From Bacteroidaceae bacterium (GTDB lineage Bacteria; Bacteroidota; Bacteroidia; Bacteroidales; Bacteroidaceae), in the NCBI GenBank assembly GCA_017461605.1, contig JAFTXN010000002.1, positions 310,001 to 374,000 on the forward strand: DNA of 64,000 nucleotides, read 5' to 3'. Shown here in pieces: positions 40,914 to 50,516 of this stretch (position 1 is the first letter of the stretch; each line of letters starts with the position of its first letter). The notes under the pieces were generated by a model. It was not told the DNA's origin and did no database searches. It worked only from the letters and a program-made list of their open reading frames with translations. The translations under genes were made by a program, and so were the position numbers.

Positions 40914-42933
40914 GCGTATATACACCTCTCTGATACCGGCCATGGTGGCCCGTTGGGTGTTGGCCGTTGTGTTTCTCTTTTCGGGGTTTGTGAAGGCTGC
41001 CGACCCTGCCGGCATGGCCATCAAGCTGAATGCTTATCTGCGCTATTGGGGTGTCTCCCTGCCGGATGAGAGTCTTTGGCTGTTGGGAGGAGCCGTGCTG
41101 ATAGCCACGTGGGAGTTTGTGCTCGGTGTGTATCTGCTGTTGGGCATACGTCGCCGTTTCACGGTGAGATGCACGCTGGTGTTCATGTTGGTGATGACGC
41201 TGATCACAGCATGGATATATGCATACAATCCCGTGCCGGACTGCGGTTGCTTCGGCGAAGCCTTAAAGTTGAGTCATGGAGCCACATTGGCAAAAAACGT
41301 GGTGCTGCTCTTGCTGGCAGTGTTTCTGCAACATCGGAGATGGTCACCACGTCGCTTCATCTCCCGGCGTCATCAGTGGGTGGTGTCGATGTATTCATTG
41401 TGCTACATTGTGGTGTTGGGCATCTATGCCGCTCACAAATTGCCGCCGATCGACTTCACGCCCTACAAGCTCGGTGTCCATATCCCCACTGCCATGCAGG
41501 GCGAAATGCGTACCACCTTCGTTTACGAAAGGGCAGGGGAGCAACGCGAGTTTGATGAGGCCAGTTTGCCGGACGAGTCGTGGACATTTGTCGATGCTTA
41601 CACGGAAGTGCTGAAAGCGCCCGTGCTGGTGGACTTCAGTCTGTCAACGCTTGATCAAGCAGAGGATATGACTGAAGAGGTGTTGGCCGACAGCGGATAT
41701 ACTTTCCTGCTCACACTGCCTTATGCCGAGACAGCCGATGATGGCAACACCGACCGCATCAATGACATTTACGACTATTGTCAGGACACGGGTTGCAAGT
41801 TCTATGGTTTGACGGCATCGAGCCGAGAGGCTGTGGAAAACTGGAAGGATCGCACCGGAGCGGTTTATCCTTTCTTGTGTAGTTCGGATGAGACCATCAA
41901 GGCGATGGTACGTGCCACCCCGGGGCTGATGCTTCTGCACGGCGGTCGCATCGTGGGCAAATGGAGCCACAATGCTTTGCCCGAAAATCTTGAGCCGGGA
42001 GCGCTTGCGCGGCTGGAGCGCGAGCAGTTGAGTGCAGCCGGTATGTCGTCCGGCATGCGTCTGTTGCTCTATTATTGGGTACCCTTGCTCCTCGTGCTGC
42101 TGCTCGACGGGCTATGGGTGGGAAGCAAATACTACAAACGATATACCATTAAAAAACATTTAAACCAAAAAGTAATGAGAAAGAAAATTGTAGCAGGAAA
42201 CTGGAAGATGAACCTGAACCTGCAAGAAGGTGTGGCACTTGCCAAAGAACTGAATGCAGCTCTTACTGCAGACAAGCCCAACTGCGACGTAGTGATTTGC
42301 ACTCCTTTCATTCACCTTGCCAGCGTAGCCGGTGAGCTGACAGAAGGATTGGTAGGCCTCGGCGCCGAAAACTGTGCCGACAAGGCTTCCGGTGCCTACA
42401 CCGGTGAAGTGAGCGCAGCCATGGTGAAATCCACCGGAGCGCAGTATGTCATTCTCGGCCACAGCGAGCGTCGTGCTTACTATGGTGAGACAGAAGAAAT
42501 CCTGAAGGAGAAAATCAACCTGGCACTTGCCAATGGCCTGAAGGTAATCTTCTGCATCGGTGAAGTGCTCGAAGAGCGCGAGAGCGGCAAGCAGAACGAA
42601 GTGGTGAAGGCACAGCTCGAAGGCTCACTGTTCGACCTGAGCGTTGAGGAATTCTCCAACATCATCCTGGCTTACGAACCCGTTTGGGCCATCGGTACCG
42701 GCAAGACAGCCACAGCCGAGCAAGCCGAAGAGATGCACGCTTTCATCCGTGGTGTCATCGCCGACAAGTTTGGTGCCGAAGCTGCTGAAAACGTGTCCAT
42801 CCTTTACGGCGGAAGCTGCAAGCCCGGCAATGCCAAGGAAATCTTCTCCAAGGAAAATGTGGATGGTGGTCTCATTGGTGGCGCTGCCCTCAAGGTGGCC
42901 GACTTCAAGGGCATCATCGACGCTTGGAAGTAA
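40903..42933 (+). CDS. DoxX-like membrane protein with periplasmic domain, open in frame through tpiA
   Basis: 676 codons without a stop. Starts at TTG 40903 overlapping the previous gene (ATG 40942 is possible). Residues about 14-150 have four membrane helices of DoxX/MauE type ([34 protein letters not shown]). A further helix about 165 precedes a probable periplasmic thioredoxin-like domain (200-370) lacking a CxxC, and a final helix lies near 390 ([17 protein letters not shown]). The expected stop after [13 protein letters not shown] is absent, and the frame enters triosephosphate isomerase at codon 425. Either a real fusion puts a TIM on the cytosolic face, or most TIM comes from the internal ATG 42175. 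Confidence 0.75.
   Translation: MKHRRIYTSLIPAMVARWVLAVVFLFSGFVKAADPAGMAIKLNAYLRYWGVSLPDESLWLLGGAVLIATWEFVLGVYLLLGIRRRFTVRCTLVFMLVMTLITAWIYAYNPVPDCGCFGEALKLSHGATLAKNVVLLLLAVFLQHRRWSPRRFISRRHQWVVSMYSLCYIVVLGIYAAHKLPPIDFTPYKLGVHIPTAMQGEMRTTFVYERAGEQREFDEASLPDESWTFVDAYTEVLKAPVLVDFSLSTLDQAEDMTEEVLADSGYTFLLTLPYAETADDGNTDRINDIYDYCQDTGCKFYGLTASSREAVENWKDRTGAVYPFLCSSDETIKAMVRATPGLMLLHGGRIVGKWSHNALPENLEPGALARLEREQLSAAGMSSGMRLLLYYWVPLLLVLLLDGLWVGSKYYKRYTIKKHLNQKVMRKKIVAGNWKMNLNLQEGVALAKELNAALTADKPNCDVVICTPFIHLASVAGELTEGLVGLGAENCADKASGAYTGEVSAAMVKSTGAQYVILGHSERRAYYGETEEILKEKINLALANGLKVIFCIGEVLEERESGKQNEVVKAQLEGSLFDLSVEEFSNIILAYEPVWAIGTGKTATAEQAEEMHAFIRGVIADKFGAEAAENVSILYGGSCKPGNAKEIFSKENVDGGLIGGAALKVADFKGIIDAWK
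42175..42933 (+). CDS. tpiA: Triosephosphate isomerase (internal start of the joined frame)
   Basis: From ATG 42175 the product is 252 residues, exactly the usual length, starting [12 protein letters not shown] after Met. Catalytic Lys (GNWKMN), His (ILGHSERR) and Glu ([13 protein letters not shown]) and the phosphate loop [10 protein letters not shown] are intact. Converts dihydroxyacetone phosphate and glyceraldehyde 3-phosphate. The 25 bases before the ATG are A-rich and look like a normal Bacteroidetes leader, so separate initiation is likely even though the upstream frame reads through. A strong terminator follows. Confidence 0.9.
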   Translation: MRKKIVAGNWKMNLNLQEGVALAKELNAALTADKPNCDVVICTPFIHLASVAGELTEGLVGLGAENCADKASGAYTGEVSAAMVKSTGAQYVILGHSERRAYYGETEEILKEKINLALANGLKVIFCIGEVLEERESGKQNEVVKAQLEGSLFDLSVEEFSNIILAYEPVWAIGTGKTATAEQAEEMHAFIRGVIADKFGAEAAENVSILYGGSCKPGNAKEIFSKENVDGGLIGGAALKVADFKGIIDAWK

Positions 42934-42945
42934 GCATACCAAATC

Positions 42946-42985
42946 GCCAATGCCTCACTCCCGAGGCATTGGCACTTTTCTCTTT
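42946..42985 (+). terminator. Terminator after tpiA
   Basis: GCCAATGCCTC / GAGGCATTGGC, 11-bp stem with a 6-nt loop, followed by a T-rich run. Confidence 0.85.
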
Positions 42986-43014
42986 CCCCTAAAATCCCTT
43001 TCTGATTTTTCAAT

Positions 43015-43548
43015 ATGCGAAAGTCACTCTTTATTCTGCTGATGGGAATGCTCGCTGTGAGCGGCACCAAGGCGCAAAGCACCTATACGGAACACCTGAC
43101 CGACTCCACCATAGCCGGTGGCCGTGTGGTCATCGTGCAAGACTCGGTGGTGCACGACCTTGTGAACAACTCCGGAAAATATGCCAACGTCAATGTGGCG
43201 ACCGGAACGCGTGGCACACGTACACGACGCGGCAGGACGCAGGGCAACAATGCTGCCGGCACGATGGGAACGCGCACCCGACACAAGGAGCAGGGCTATC
43301 GCGTGTTGGTCTACACAGGCAGCAACACACGTGAGGGACGACTGGGCGCCGAACGGATGCAGCGTCGGGCGAAAGCCACCTTTGCCGAGCTCTCGGCCTA
43401 TGTCCAGGTGCGCAACTCGCGATGGGTGTGTCTCATTGGCGATTTCCGAAAGAGAGAGGATGCCGAAAACTATATGCGACGCTCCTTGTCATCGGGCCTG
43501 TCGAACGAGGTGCGCATCATTCGAAGCGAGGTGTCAGTGCCCGACTGA
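43015..43548 (+). CDS. Exported SPOR-domain protein
   Basis: 177 residues. Signal peptide [22 protein letters not shown] basic, Thr/Arg/Gly-rich linker (about 60-90, with [13 protein letters not shown]) leads to a C-terminal SPOR domain (about 93-170: [46 protein letters not shown]). SPOR domains bind peptidoglycan denuded of stem peptides, mainly at division sites. folE starts 31 bp later in the same direction. Confidence 0.88.
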   Translation: MRKSLFILLMGMLAVSGTKAQSTYTEHLTDSTIAGGRVVIVQDSVVHDLVNNSGKYANVNVATGTRGTRTRRGRTQGNNAAGTMGTRTRHKEQGYRVLVYTGSNTREGRLGAERMQRRAKATFAELSAYVQVRNSRWVCLIGDFRKREDAENYMRRSLSSGLSNEVRIIRSEVSVPD

Positions 43549-43579
43549 TGAAGGAAAAATCGAGAAACACATTTTCATC

Positions 43580-44143
43580 ATGGATGCAACGAAAATCGAG
43601 CAGCTGGCTGCCCACTACAAGGAGATACTCACCCTGCTGGGGGAAGACGCGTCGCGCGAAGGACTGCTGAAGACCCCCGAGCGAGTTGCCAAAGCCATGT
43701 TGACGCTCACACGCGGTTACGACATGGACCCCGTCGCCGTTCTCAATTCGGCCAAATTCAGCGAGCCCTACGATCAGATGGTCATCGTCAAGGACATCAA
43801 GTTCTACTCGTTGTGCGAACACCACATGCTGCCCTTCTATGGCAAGGTGCACGTGGCCTACATCCCCAACGGATACATCACCGGCCTCTCCAAGATAGCC
43901 CGAGTGGTGGACATCTTCTCCCATCGCCTGCAAGTGCAAGAGCGCATGACGTTGCAAATCAAGGAGAGCATAGAGCAAGCCCTCCAACCGCTCGGCGTGA
44001 TGGTCGTGGTCGAGGCGCAGCACATGTGCATGCAGATGCGCGGAGTAGAGAAAGACGACTCCGTCACCACCACGAGCGACTTCACCGGCGCCTTCAAGCA
44101 AGCCAAAACGCGTGCCGAGTTCCTGCAGCTCATCGGGCGCTGA
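43580..44143 (+). CDS. folE: GTP cyclohydrolase I
   Basis: 187 residues from ATG 43580 (the frame opens far upstream inside the SPOR gene; those starts are rejected). Converts GTP to 7,8-dihydroneopterin triphosphate, first step of folate synthesis. Zinc ligands in [10 protein letters not shown] and MCMQMRG, plus the [31 protein letters not shown] core (seen here as [15 protein letters not shown]). Zinc-dependent FolE1 type. Confidence 0.97.
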   Translation: MDATKIEQLAAHYKEILTLLGEDASREGLLKTPERVAKAMLTLTRGYDMDPVAVLNSAKFSEPYDQMVIVKDIKFYSLCEHHMLPFYGKVHVAYIPNGYITGLSKIARVVDIFSHRLQVQERMTLQIKESIEQALQPLGVMVVVEAQHMCMQMRGVEKDDSVTTTSDFTGAFKQAKTRAEFLQLIGR

Positions 44144-44202
44144 TGTCGTTCAAGCATAGGCCACGCGTCGGCAGACAGAACGAAGAGCGAAAATAACACA
44201 AT

Positions 44203-44277
44203 GCGGCAGTAGCTCAGTGGTAGAGCATCGGCTTCCCAAGCCGAGGGTCGCGGGTTCGAGCCCCGTTTGCCGCTCCA
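44203..44277 (+). tRNA. tRNA-Gly (anticodon CCC)
   Basis: Acceptor GCGGCAG/TTGCCGC, D stem GCTC/GAGC, anticodon stem TCGGC/GCCGA with loop TTCCCAA (anticodon CCC), T loop TTCGAGC, discriminator T. CCA is encoded at 44275-44277, unlike in the tRNA-Val genes. Confidence 0.95.
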
Positions 44278-44409
44278 ACGGAAAACAGAAGACAAATCAG
44301 GAAGCGAGACGTCGGTCAGAACGAGTAGGCACTCGCTCCGGCCAATGTTGCGCTTTTTGTTTTTTCAGAAAAGACTTATCAATTTAATCAGGAAAAAGGA
44401 GAGAAACAG

Positions 44410-45795
44410 ATGTCTGTGGTAATAGCATCGCTCGTGGTGTTGGGAATCCTCTTCATCGCGACAGAGAATGTGAATCGTATGAACCGGTCGGCCGTGGCCA
44501 TGTTCATCGGAGTGTTGTGCTGGTTGCTCTACATCATCGACGGGAGTCACCTGCTCGCAGCCGAACATGCCGACAGCCTCGCCGCCTTTCTCGATGGTCG
44601 TGACGAGAGCCGCTCCTTGGTGAAAGACTTTATCGCCGATTCGCTCTTCCTGAAGTATATGGCGCGTGCCGCCGAGGTAGCCCTCTTCCTGTTCGGAACG
44701 ATGACCACCCTCGACGTGCTCACCGGCAACGGCTGTTTCGACTTCCTGCCCGAGTGGCTACGCACTCGCAATCCGCGGCGCTATCTGTGGTGGCTGGCAG
44801 GCTTCACCTTCGTGCTATCGGCCAATCTCGACAATCTCATCACCGTCTGCATGATGCTTGCCGTGATGCACACCATGGTGTCCGACCGCCGTTTGCGCAT
44901 GACCTATGGCGCAGTGATAGTGCTCGCTGCCAATTGCGGCGGAGCTTTCACCGTGATAGGCGATGTGAGCAGCCTGACGCTGTGGATGGAAGGCCTCGTC
45001 ACCCCCACGCGCTATGCCGCCATGCAAGTCCTGTCGGCCGTTGTGGCCCTTGTGGTGGTGCTGCTGCTCGTGATGCGCGAGCTCCCACGTCGGCTCGACG
45101 TGGTGCAGACCGCCCCTCCCTATCGTGGTGACGACACCATCCTGACGCGCTGGCAGCGCCTGCTGATGCTCATCGTCGGCATTGGCGGTTTGTGGTTCGT
45201 CCCCACCTTCCACCGCCTCACACATCTGCCGCCTTTCGTCGGTGTGCTCTGTGTGCTCTCCTTCTTGTGGATTGTCGACGAACTGTGCAACCGCTCCCTG
45301 CTGGGCAGCGACCGCATGGTGCGCAAGCGCCAGCCCCAAGCACTGCAATACGCCAACATGCAGCACATCCTGTTCTACATCGGTCTCACCTTCGCCTTTG
45401 GAGCACTGGCCGAGACCGGTCTGCTCACCCGGCTGCTGGGTTACACCGCCACCTATGCCGACAACCTCTACGGCCACGGCCTGTGTCTCGGCCTCCTGTC
45501 CGCCCTGGGCGGCAATCTGTCCGTGGTGCTGGCCGGCGTAGCCCTCTTTGCCGATGCCTCCCTGCCCACCTCGGCCAAGTTGAGCTGCTGCTTCCTGCAA
45601 GACGGCGTCTTCTGGCCCCTCCTGAGCTACACCACCGCCTTGGGCGGCACCCTGCTGCCCGGCGGCACCCTGGCCGGCTGTGCCCTGATGCGCATGGAGG
45701 ACGTCAGCATCAAGTGGTACCTCCGCCATTTCGCCCCCAAGGTGCTCCTCGCCTGGCTGATAGGCCTGGCCCTCTTCTTCCTTTTGGCGAGCTGA
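44410..45795 (+). CDS. NhaD-like sodium:proton antiporter
   Basis: 461 residues with about 11-12 hydrophobic segments. Resembles the NhaD/ArsB-type ion transporter superfamily: [21 protein letters not shown] near the N-terminus, [36 protein letters not shown], and [16 protein letters not shown]. Inner-membrane Na+/H+ exchange is the usual role. Conserved Asn/Asp pairs in helices (SANLDN, IGDVSS) fit ion binding. pfkA starts 43 bp downstream; functional linkage is not obvious. Confidence 0.85.
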   Translation: MSVVIASLVVLGILFIATENVNRMNRSAVAMFIGVLCWLLYIIDGSHLLAAEHADSLAAFLDGRDESRSLVKDFIADSLFLKYMARAAEVALFLFGTMTTLDVLTGNGCFDFLPEWLRTRNPRRYLWWLAGFTFVLSANLDNLITVCMMLAVMHTMVSDRRLRMTYGAVIVLAANCGGAFTVIGDVSSLTLWMEGLVTPTRYAAMQVLSAVVALVVVLLLVMRELPRRLDVVQTAPPYRGDDTILTRWQRLLMLIVGIGGLWFVPTFHRLTHLPPFVGVLCVLSFLWIVDELCNRSLLGSDRMVRKRQPQALQYANMQHILFYIGLTFAFGALAETGLLTRLLGYTATYADNLYGHGLCLGLLSALGGNLSVVLAGVALFADASLPTSAKLSCCFLQDGVFWPLLSYTTALGGTLLPGGTLAGCALMRMEDVSIKWYLRHFAPKVLLAWLIGLALFFLLAS

Positions 45796-45838
45796 CCATA
45801 AGCACAAGAATATAAACCAACCAACACACACAACAGAT

Positions 45839-46816
45839 ATGGGAAAAATCAGATGCATCGGAGTGCTCACCTCCGGCGGCGATGCCCCCGGCATGAATGC
45901 CGCCATCCGTTCGGTAACTCGTAGCGCCATCTGCAATGGCTTCAAGGTGAAAGGCATCTACCGAGGCTTTGCCGGCCTCATCGGGGGCGACATCAAGCCC
46001 TTCTCCACCGAAGACGTCAGCAACATCATCCAGACCGGCGGCACCATCCTGCGCACAGCCCGTTGCAAGGAGTTTACCACAGCCGAAGGTCGTCGCAAGG
46101 CCTACGACACGCTTCGCCGCGAGGGTATTGACGCCCTGGTGGTGATAGGTGGTAACGGTTCGCTCACCGGTGCCATGACACTGGCAGAGGAGTACGACTT
46201 CCCCTGCATCGGTCTGCCCGGCACCATCGACAACGACCTCTACGGCACCGACTCCACCATCGGCTACGACACCACCCTCAACACCATCACCCATTGTGTG
46301 GACAAGATACGCGACACCGCCAACTCGCACGAACGCATCTTCTTCATCGAAGTGATGGGGCGCGATGCCGGATTTCTGGCACAAAACAGCGCTATCGCCG
46401 CCGGCGCCGAAGCCGCCATCATCCCCGAGGACAGCACCGGCAGCGACCAGCTCATCCGCTTCATGGAGCGCGGCATCCGCAAGAGCAAAAAGAGCTGCAT
46501 CGTCATCATCAGCGAGAGCCCCACGTGTGGCGCCATGCACTATGCCGAGCGCGTGGAGCGCGAATATCCGCAATACGACGTGCGCGTGTCCATCCTCGGC
46601 CACCTGCAGCGCGGCGGCAGCCCCTCTGCCCGCGATCGCATTTTGGCTTCGCGCGTGGGCGTGGGAGCCATCGAAGCCCTGATGCAGGGGCAGCGCAATG
46701 TGATGGTCGGTGTGCGCAACAACGAGGTGGTCTACGTCCCCTTTGCCGACGCCGTGGGCAAACGCAAAGCCATGGACCTGCAGCTCATCCGCGTGCTGGA
46801 CGAACTCTCCATATAG
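45839..46816 (+). CDS. pfkA: 6-phosphofructokinase
   Basis: 325 residues. ATP-dependent PfkA-type enzyme of glycolysis: [15 protein letters not shown] at the start, [21 protein letters not shown] with the catalytic Asp, [11 protein letters not shown], and [13 protein letters not shown]. The nucleotide-binding motif reads GGNGSLTGA, with Asn where E. coli PfkA has the Mg-contacting Asp (GGDGS). The Gly next to it that favours ATP over pyrophosphate is retained. I believe this variant is common in Bacteroidales but cannot check here. Confidence 0.95.
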   Translation: MGKIRCIGVLTSGGDAPGMNAAIRSVTRSAICNGFKVKGIYRGFAGLIGGDIKPFSTEDVSNIIQTGGTILRTARCKEFTTAEGRRKAYDTLRREGIDALVVIGGNGSLTGAMTLAEEYDFPCIGLPGTIDNDLYGTDSTIGYDTTLNTITHCVDKIRDTANSHERIFFIEVMGRDAGFLAQNSAIAAGAEAAIIPEDSTGSDQLIRFMERGIRKSKKSCIVIISESPTCGAMHYAERVEREYPQYDVRVSILGHLQRGGSPSARDRILASRVGVGAIEALMQGQRNVMVGVRNNEVVYVPFADAVGKRKAMDLQLIRVLDELSI

Positions 46817-46855
46817 CCTTTGCCGACGAACGAAAAAGGGGGCAATTAAGACAGA

Positions 46856-46894
46856 AGCGGCTGCAACTACCGAATGTTGCAACCGCTTTTTTTT
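46856..46894 (+). terminator. Terminator after pfkA
   Basis: AGCGGCTGCAAC / GTTGCAACCGCT stem with one mismatch and an 8-nt loop, then eight T residues. Confidence 0.85.
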
Positions 46895-46982
46895 CGTAAA
46901 CCCACCTCCCAACGCTCCCGTCGACCTCCGGTCGCTGCGTGTGCGGAGAGTGCCGGGTGTGGATGGAGAAAGGTTGAGATAA

Positions 46983-47870
46983 TCAGAACTTCTTGAACGC
47001 CAACCAATAGTCGTAGTTGGGCCATTTGTAGTCGGGGCCGTAATAAGTGCTGAGCTGTTTGCTTTGATACATGCCGCCACCATCGTATTTACGCTCCGTG
47101 AGCCAAAGCTTGTAGAACTCCTCTTCCAGTTTCTGTACCTCCACCCATTTCTGCACCTGGCGTTTCAGCTGAACGTTCCATTCGTACTGCGCTTCCTTGG
47201 TTACGCGGAAGCGATAACTCCACATGTTGGCACAGATGTACATCTTGCCTTTGTCACCTCTGCGAGTGGAGGAGTAAAGGCCGATGGGGTAGAAGTAGGG
47301 GAAACCGTTCTGCTTCGAGATTTGGTTGAGAGCTTGCGCCTTGTCCTTGCTGATGGAGATGCTGTTGCAATAATGCCAGATGTCGTTCCATCCGCCCACG
47401 AACCAGCCTTCGCCCAAGGATTGCGCCCAGGCAAATTCGGGGAAATACTTCGCCATGTCGATGCCCTTTTCTTGACAATAGCGAACGATGGTCTGTTGGT
47501 TCTGTTCGCCAAAGTCGTTGGCCAAGCTGCCAAGGATGGGGAGCACGTAAGCATCCTCCTCCCTCTCTTTCACTTCGGGCAGAGGCATGCCATAGAGACG
47601 TCCAAGCTCAAGCATGCGCAATGCATCGTCCGTGTTCTTGCCTCTGAACTTCTTGTCGATGAATTTCTGCGGAGAGTATTTGTCCTTGCCATAGAAGAAG
47701 AGCGACGGGCCGGCCGCCAGTCCGTGTTCGCCGGTGCTGTCCACGCGCACCACGACGCAATTGTGGCCGTCGAGGGTGATGATTTGTCCCACCCGGTACT
47801 TCTGCGCCGATGCGGCAAGCGTGAGGCAGAGCAGGGAGGTCATTGTGATAAGTCGGTTGATGCTTTTCAT
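46983..47870 (-). CDS. Exported protein of unknown function
   Basis: 295 residues from ATG 47870; the frame extends upstream to 48017 but only MKSINRLITMTSLLCLTLAASAQ makes a signal peptide. The mature N-terminus (KYRVGQIITLDGHNCVVVRVDSTGEHGLAAG) looks like a small beta domain; later parts are rich in Trp, Tyr and Lys (GWFVGGWNDIWHYCNS, KWPNYDYWLAFKKF). I do not recognise a family. Third of three minus-strand exported proteins; the DnaJ-zinc-like gene lies 56 bp upstream. Confidence 0.75.
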   Translation of the reverse strand: MKSINRLITMTSLLCLTLAASAQKYRVGQIITLDGHNCVVVRVDSTGEHGLAAGPSLFFYGKDKYSPQKFIDKKFRGKNTDDALRMLELGRLYGMPLPEVKEREEDAYVLPILGSLANDFGEQNQQTIVRYCQEKGIDMAKYFPEFAWAQSLGEGWFVGGWNDIWHYCNSISISKDKAQALNQISKQNGFPYFYPIGLYSSTRRGDKGKMYICANMWSYRFRVTKEAQYEWNVQLKRQVQKWVEVQKLEEEFYKLWLTERKYDGGGMYQSKQLSTYYGPDYKWPNYDYWLAFKKF

Positions 47871-47926
47871 AGTGTTAGGAGTGTTTGTTATTAGGGATAG
47901 GTTGGTTCGACGGTTTTCCGGCAGGA

Positions 47927-48572
47927 TTATCTGGTGTAGCCGCGTCCGCCACAGCTTCCGCACGTAACATGCGAATGCCCTCTGCTGCTTGGGAAAGTCT
48001 GTCCGCATTCGGAACAATACTTCGGGTAGCTTCTCGAACCGGAATACTGCGGGGGATACGAATCATAAACAACGCGTCCCTTGCCGTTACATTTGCGACA
48101 CACCACCCTGCCGCTCCGCTGCGAACCGCTGTTGTAGTTCGGCTGCGAAGGTGCGGAAGTACCGCCCGTCGATACGGGTACTTGCGAATAAAGAATCAAT
48201 GACGTATGGGTTTGTCCCCAAAAAGTGAGAGCCAACACCTCTGCAATGTCAAGATTGTTGCTGACAAGATAGTATCTGGCGGGATATTCCTGGCCGTTGG
48301 CACCTTGTGAGACATACTTTTTTCCGGTGAAGCCATAAACCGTGGCATCGCCTCTTCGCACGGCTCTTGTACCGTCGGAAAAGTTGTAGGTGGGTGTCGT
48401 AAACTTTGAACCCCACCGAACCGGTTGCTCCCGTCTGTGTCCATTGTGCTCCATCGAAAGATAGTCCCGTGTGATAGTAGGTCTTGTTGACAAGGAGCTT
48501 TTGCGCTTCGGCCACATGGCTTGCGGCAAACATCAATGCGGCAAGCAGCAGAAGTTTCATGGTTTGTTTCAT
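47927..48572 (-). pseudogene. Exported zinc-ribbon protein, interrupted by a frameshift
   Basis: One frame (from ATG 48572 or 48560) gives a signal peptide MKLLLLAALMFAASHVAEAQ and mature sequence to about residue 60 (GSVGFKVYDT), then becomes nonsense. A second frame continues sensibly from PTYNFSDGTRAVRRGDATVY to 47927. The shift lies near 48388-48400 (GACACCCACC on the minus strand) and needs one base skipped. The C-terminus has DnaJ-like zinc motifs CRKCNGKGR, CSECG and CGSCGGRG. Either a recent pseudogene or a sequencing error. If intact it would be a secreted protein of about 215 residues. Confidence 0.7.
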
Positions 48573-48630
48573 AATTCTTAGTGCTTAAAGGGGGTTGATA
48601 ACAGGAGACAAGTGCCACAGCAAGCGATAT

Positions 48631-50058
48631 CTAAAGCGCTACTTTGTATGTGCGGCTGCCTACCTTTATTATATATATGCCGGATTGGGGCACCGCGAAT
48701 GTGCCGGTGGAGGCAGATTGATGCAACAGGTTGCCCGACAAATCGTAAATCCCGATGCTTTCGTTGTGAGCAACGATGGAAATGGTTTGGTTCGTGATTG
48801 AGATTTCGGCTTCCTCTGTCAGTGTCCGGGTGGCGGATGTGCCTTTCTTCTCAAAGACGATGGCAACGGATTGGTCTGTCGTGATGTTATTCAGAGGGAG
48901 ACGGGCATTTTGCACCTGCGCTGTCATGTCCACATTGTTCACATATACGGATTTGATCACCCATCCGGCTTCCGGCTCGATGCTCAGCTCAATGTTTCCT
49001 CCCGAGGCTATGGGGAATGCCACGGCACCTCCGTCTGCGCAGATGAGGCGTATCATGCAATTGGGGGTGGAGAACTTCACTTCAATCTTCAAGTTTTCTT
49101 CCACGCCGTCCAAGTAGAGCGTGTTGTTCTCCAAGTCTCCGATTCTTTCTGCGCCGTTGACAAGCACACTGCTTACCTCTTTGCCTCGTGCCGGTTGGAT
49201 GGTCACTTCAAGGTCGGTGCCTTTCTCGAAAATCAACTCGCCATTGTAGAGCGTCTTGTTCACATAGACACTTCCCAACTCTGCGTCATAGTCCACGTTC
49301 ACCTTGACGGAGTTTTCTTCGATGGCCGTCAGTTTCACGAATTTGCTCCAGTTCCTTGCAGAGCGATAGGTCTCCAACGCTTCCGCCGGCACTTTCACAT
49401 TGAGCGTGATGTAGAGCAAATCTTCGAAAGTGGTGTCTGTGATTTTGGGAGGCGTCAGCGCATGGATGGTCAGCTCCTTCAGGTTCTTATGCCCGGTATA
49501 TTCAAGGTGCGAAATGTCCGTTACATATTTTCCCACTTCGATCTTTTCAAGTGTTTCCACACCGTAGAAAGGTTCAAAATGATGATAGTATTCCGAATAA
49601 GGGATGAAATCCAAGTCTCTTCCCAAATATAAGTTTCTGCATTGCGTTGTACCGAATTGTCCTAAGTATAAATTATCAATGTTATTAAGGGCAGTGCAAT
49701 CCAGCACTTCAGGTGAGTCGGATATGATGATGGTTCCAATTCCATCCCAGTCATTATAAAATGCACTCTCATTTAGAAGTTTAATGGAAGGTGGGATGGT
49801 TACGCTTTTTATGTCCCATGTGTCAAATGCAAATACATCCACTCGGATAACAGAAAAGTTTACTCCTTCGAATTCGATGTTTTCGGGTATTACATAAATG
49901 CCGTCTTCGTTGTTTTCAACGTATGCAACACTGACAGTTCTGTCTGTAACAGATATGATACGGTAGTCGAAATCACCCACGGCGAAGTCATAATATTTTT
50001 GAGCATAAATGGAAAAAGGAATAATGCTCAGAAAGAGTGAAAAGAGGAACTTTCTCAT
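48631..50058 (-). CDS. BspA-like leucine-rich-repeat surface protein with sorting-tail-like C-terminus
   Basis: 475 residues from ATG 50058 (the frame opens at 50220 without signal-peptide sense). Signal peptide MRKFLFSLFLSIIPFSIYAQ. Residues about 30-250 resemble BspA-type LRR_5 repeats (VIPENIEFEGVNFSVIRVD, SVTIPPSIKLLNESAF, KVPAEALETYRSARNW). Two bacterial-repeat-like beta units follow (about 255-400), then a C-terminal 75-residue module (SIVAHNESIGIYDLSGNLLH, GIYIIKVGSRTYKVAL) like a type A type IX secretion sorting domain. Probably a cell-surface adhesin or host-interaction protein. Confidence 0.8.
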   Translation of the reverse strand: MRKFLFSLFLSIIPFSIYAQKYYDFAVGDFDYRIISVTDRTVSVAYVENNEDGIYVIPENIEFEGVNFSVIRVDVFAFDTWDIKSVTIPPSIKLLNESAFYNDWDGIGTIIISDSPEVLDCTALNNIDNLYLGQFGTTQCRNLYLGRDLDFIPYSEYYHHFEPFYGVETLEKIEVGKYVTDISHLEYTGHKNLKELTIHALTPPKITDTTFEDLLYITLNVKVPAEALETYRSARNWSKFVKLTAIEENSVKVNVDYDAELGSVYVNKTLYNGELIFEKGTDLEVTIQPARGKEVSSVLVNGAERIGDLENNTLYLDGVEENLKIEVKFSTPNCMIRLICADGGAVAFPIASGGNIELSIEPEAGWVIKSVYVNNVDMTAQVQNARLPLNNITTDQSVAIVFEKKGTSATRTLTEEAEISITNQTISIVAHNESIGIYDLSGNLLHQSASTGTFAVPQSGIYIIKVGSRTYKVAL

Positions 50059-50362
50059 AACATCATTGTATTTAAGGATTAGACATAAGGGCTTGGCGTA
50101 CGGGAACAAAAAAGCGCGGAGAGCTAACCACCACGTCCTAATCCGGTATCGGCAAACACCGGAGAGAAACGGGAATGGAAACAATAACCCCACGCTGTTG
50201 CATATACCGGAAAGCCACACAGATGTTGTGGCACTATATATACAAACAGAATGAGCGTTTTCTTATTCCATCTTTCTCTATGTTGAAATTTTGCCGATTT
50301 CGATGAGGAGATGAAAAGCCTAACGCCTTCTTTCTTACCTCATGGGCACTCCCATGACACTG
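50059..50362 (-). other. Long leader or spacer of the BspA-like gene
   Basis: If transcription begins at the repeat promoter (50363-50393), the leader is about 300 nt. No open frame or riboswitch class is recognised in it. It includes CCGGTAT/ATACCGG inverted pairs near 50140 and 50205. Confidence 0.35.
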
Positions 50363-50393
50363 CAAAGATAGTGCAAGGCGAGTGGAATACAAA
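50363..50393 (-). promoter_or_regulatory. Repeat-borne promoter upstream of the BspA-like gene
   Basis: Minus-strand TTTG (50390-50393), 19 bp ending CTCGCCTTGCAC, TATCTTTG (50363-50370). Confidence 0.65.
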
Positions 50394-50499
50394 GAAAGAC
50401 CGCAGGTTTTTCTTTTATTCCCGAGCCGCCGCCTATCTTGCGCGCAGCGAAAGTAGTGCAAGGCGAGAGGAATTTGGGAGAAAGACCGCAGGTTTTTCA
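50363..50499 (-). repeat. Promoter-carrying repeat, minus-strand copy
   Basis: Two CTCGCCTTGCAC blocks on the minus strand (complements at 50371-50382 and 50456-50467), each preceded by ACCTGCGGTCTTTCT. Between them: GCTGCGCGCAAGATAGGC, GGCGGCTCGGGAATAAAAG. Same order of parts as at 14.9 and 36.4 kb. Confidence 0.8.
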
Positions 50500-50516
50500 G
50501 CGAAAAAATAGTGGCT

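Noticed and set aside
43181..43579. Longer folE frame reaching into the SPOR gene
   Set aside because: The extension is a shadow of the SPOR gene; the normal FolE N-terminus begins at ATG 43580.
45710..47083. 457-codon open frame on the minus strand
   Set aside because: Antisense to pfkA, product dominated by Gly, Ala, His and Val, no domain.
50059..50220. Longer N-terminus for the BspA-like protein
   Set aside because: The extension has no signal-peptide features, whereas ATG 50058 is followed by a clear one.
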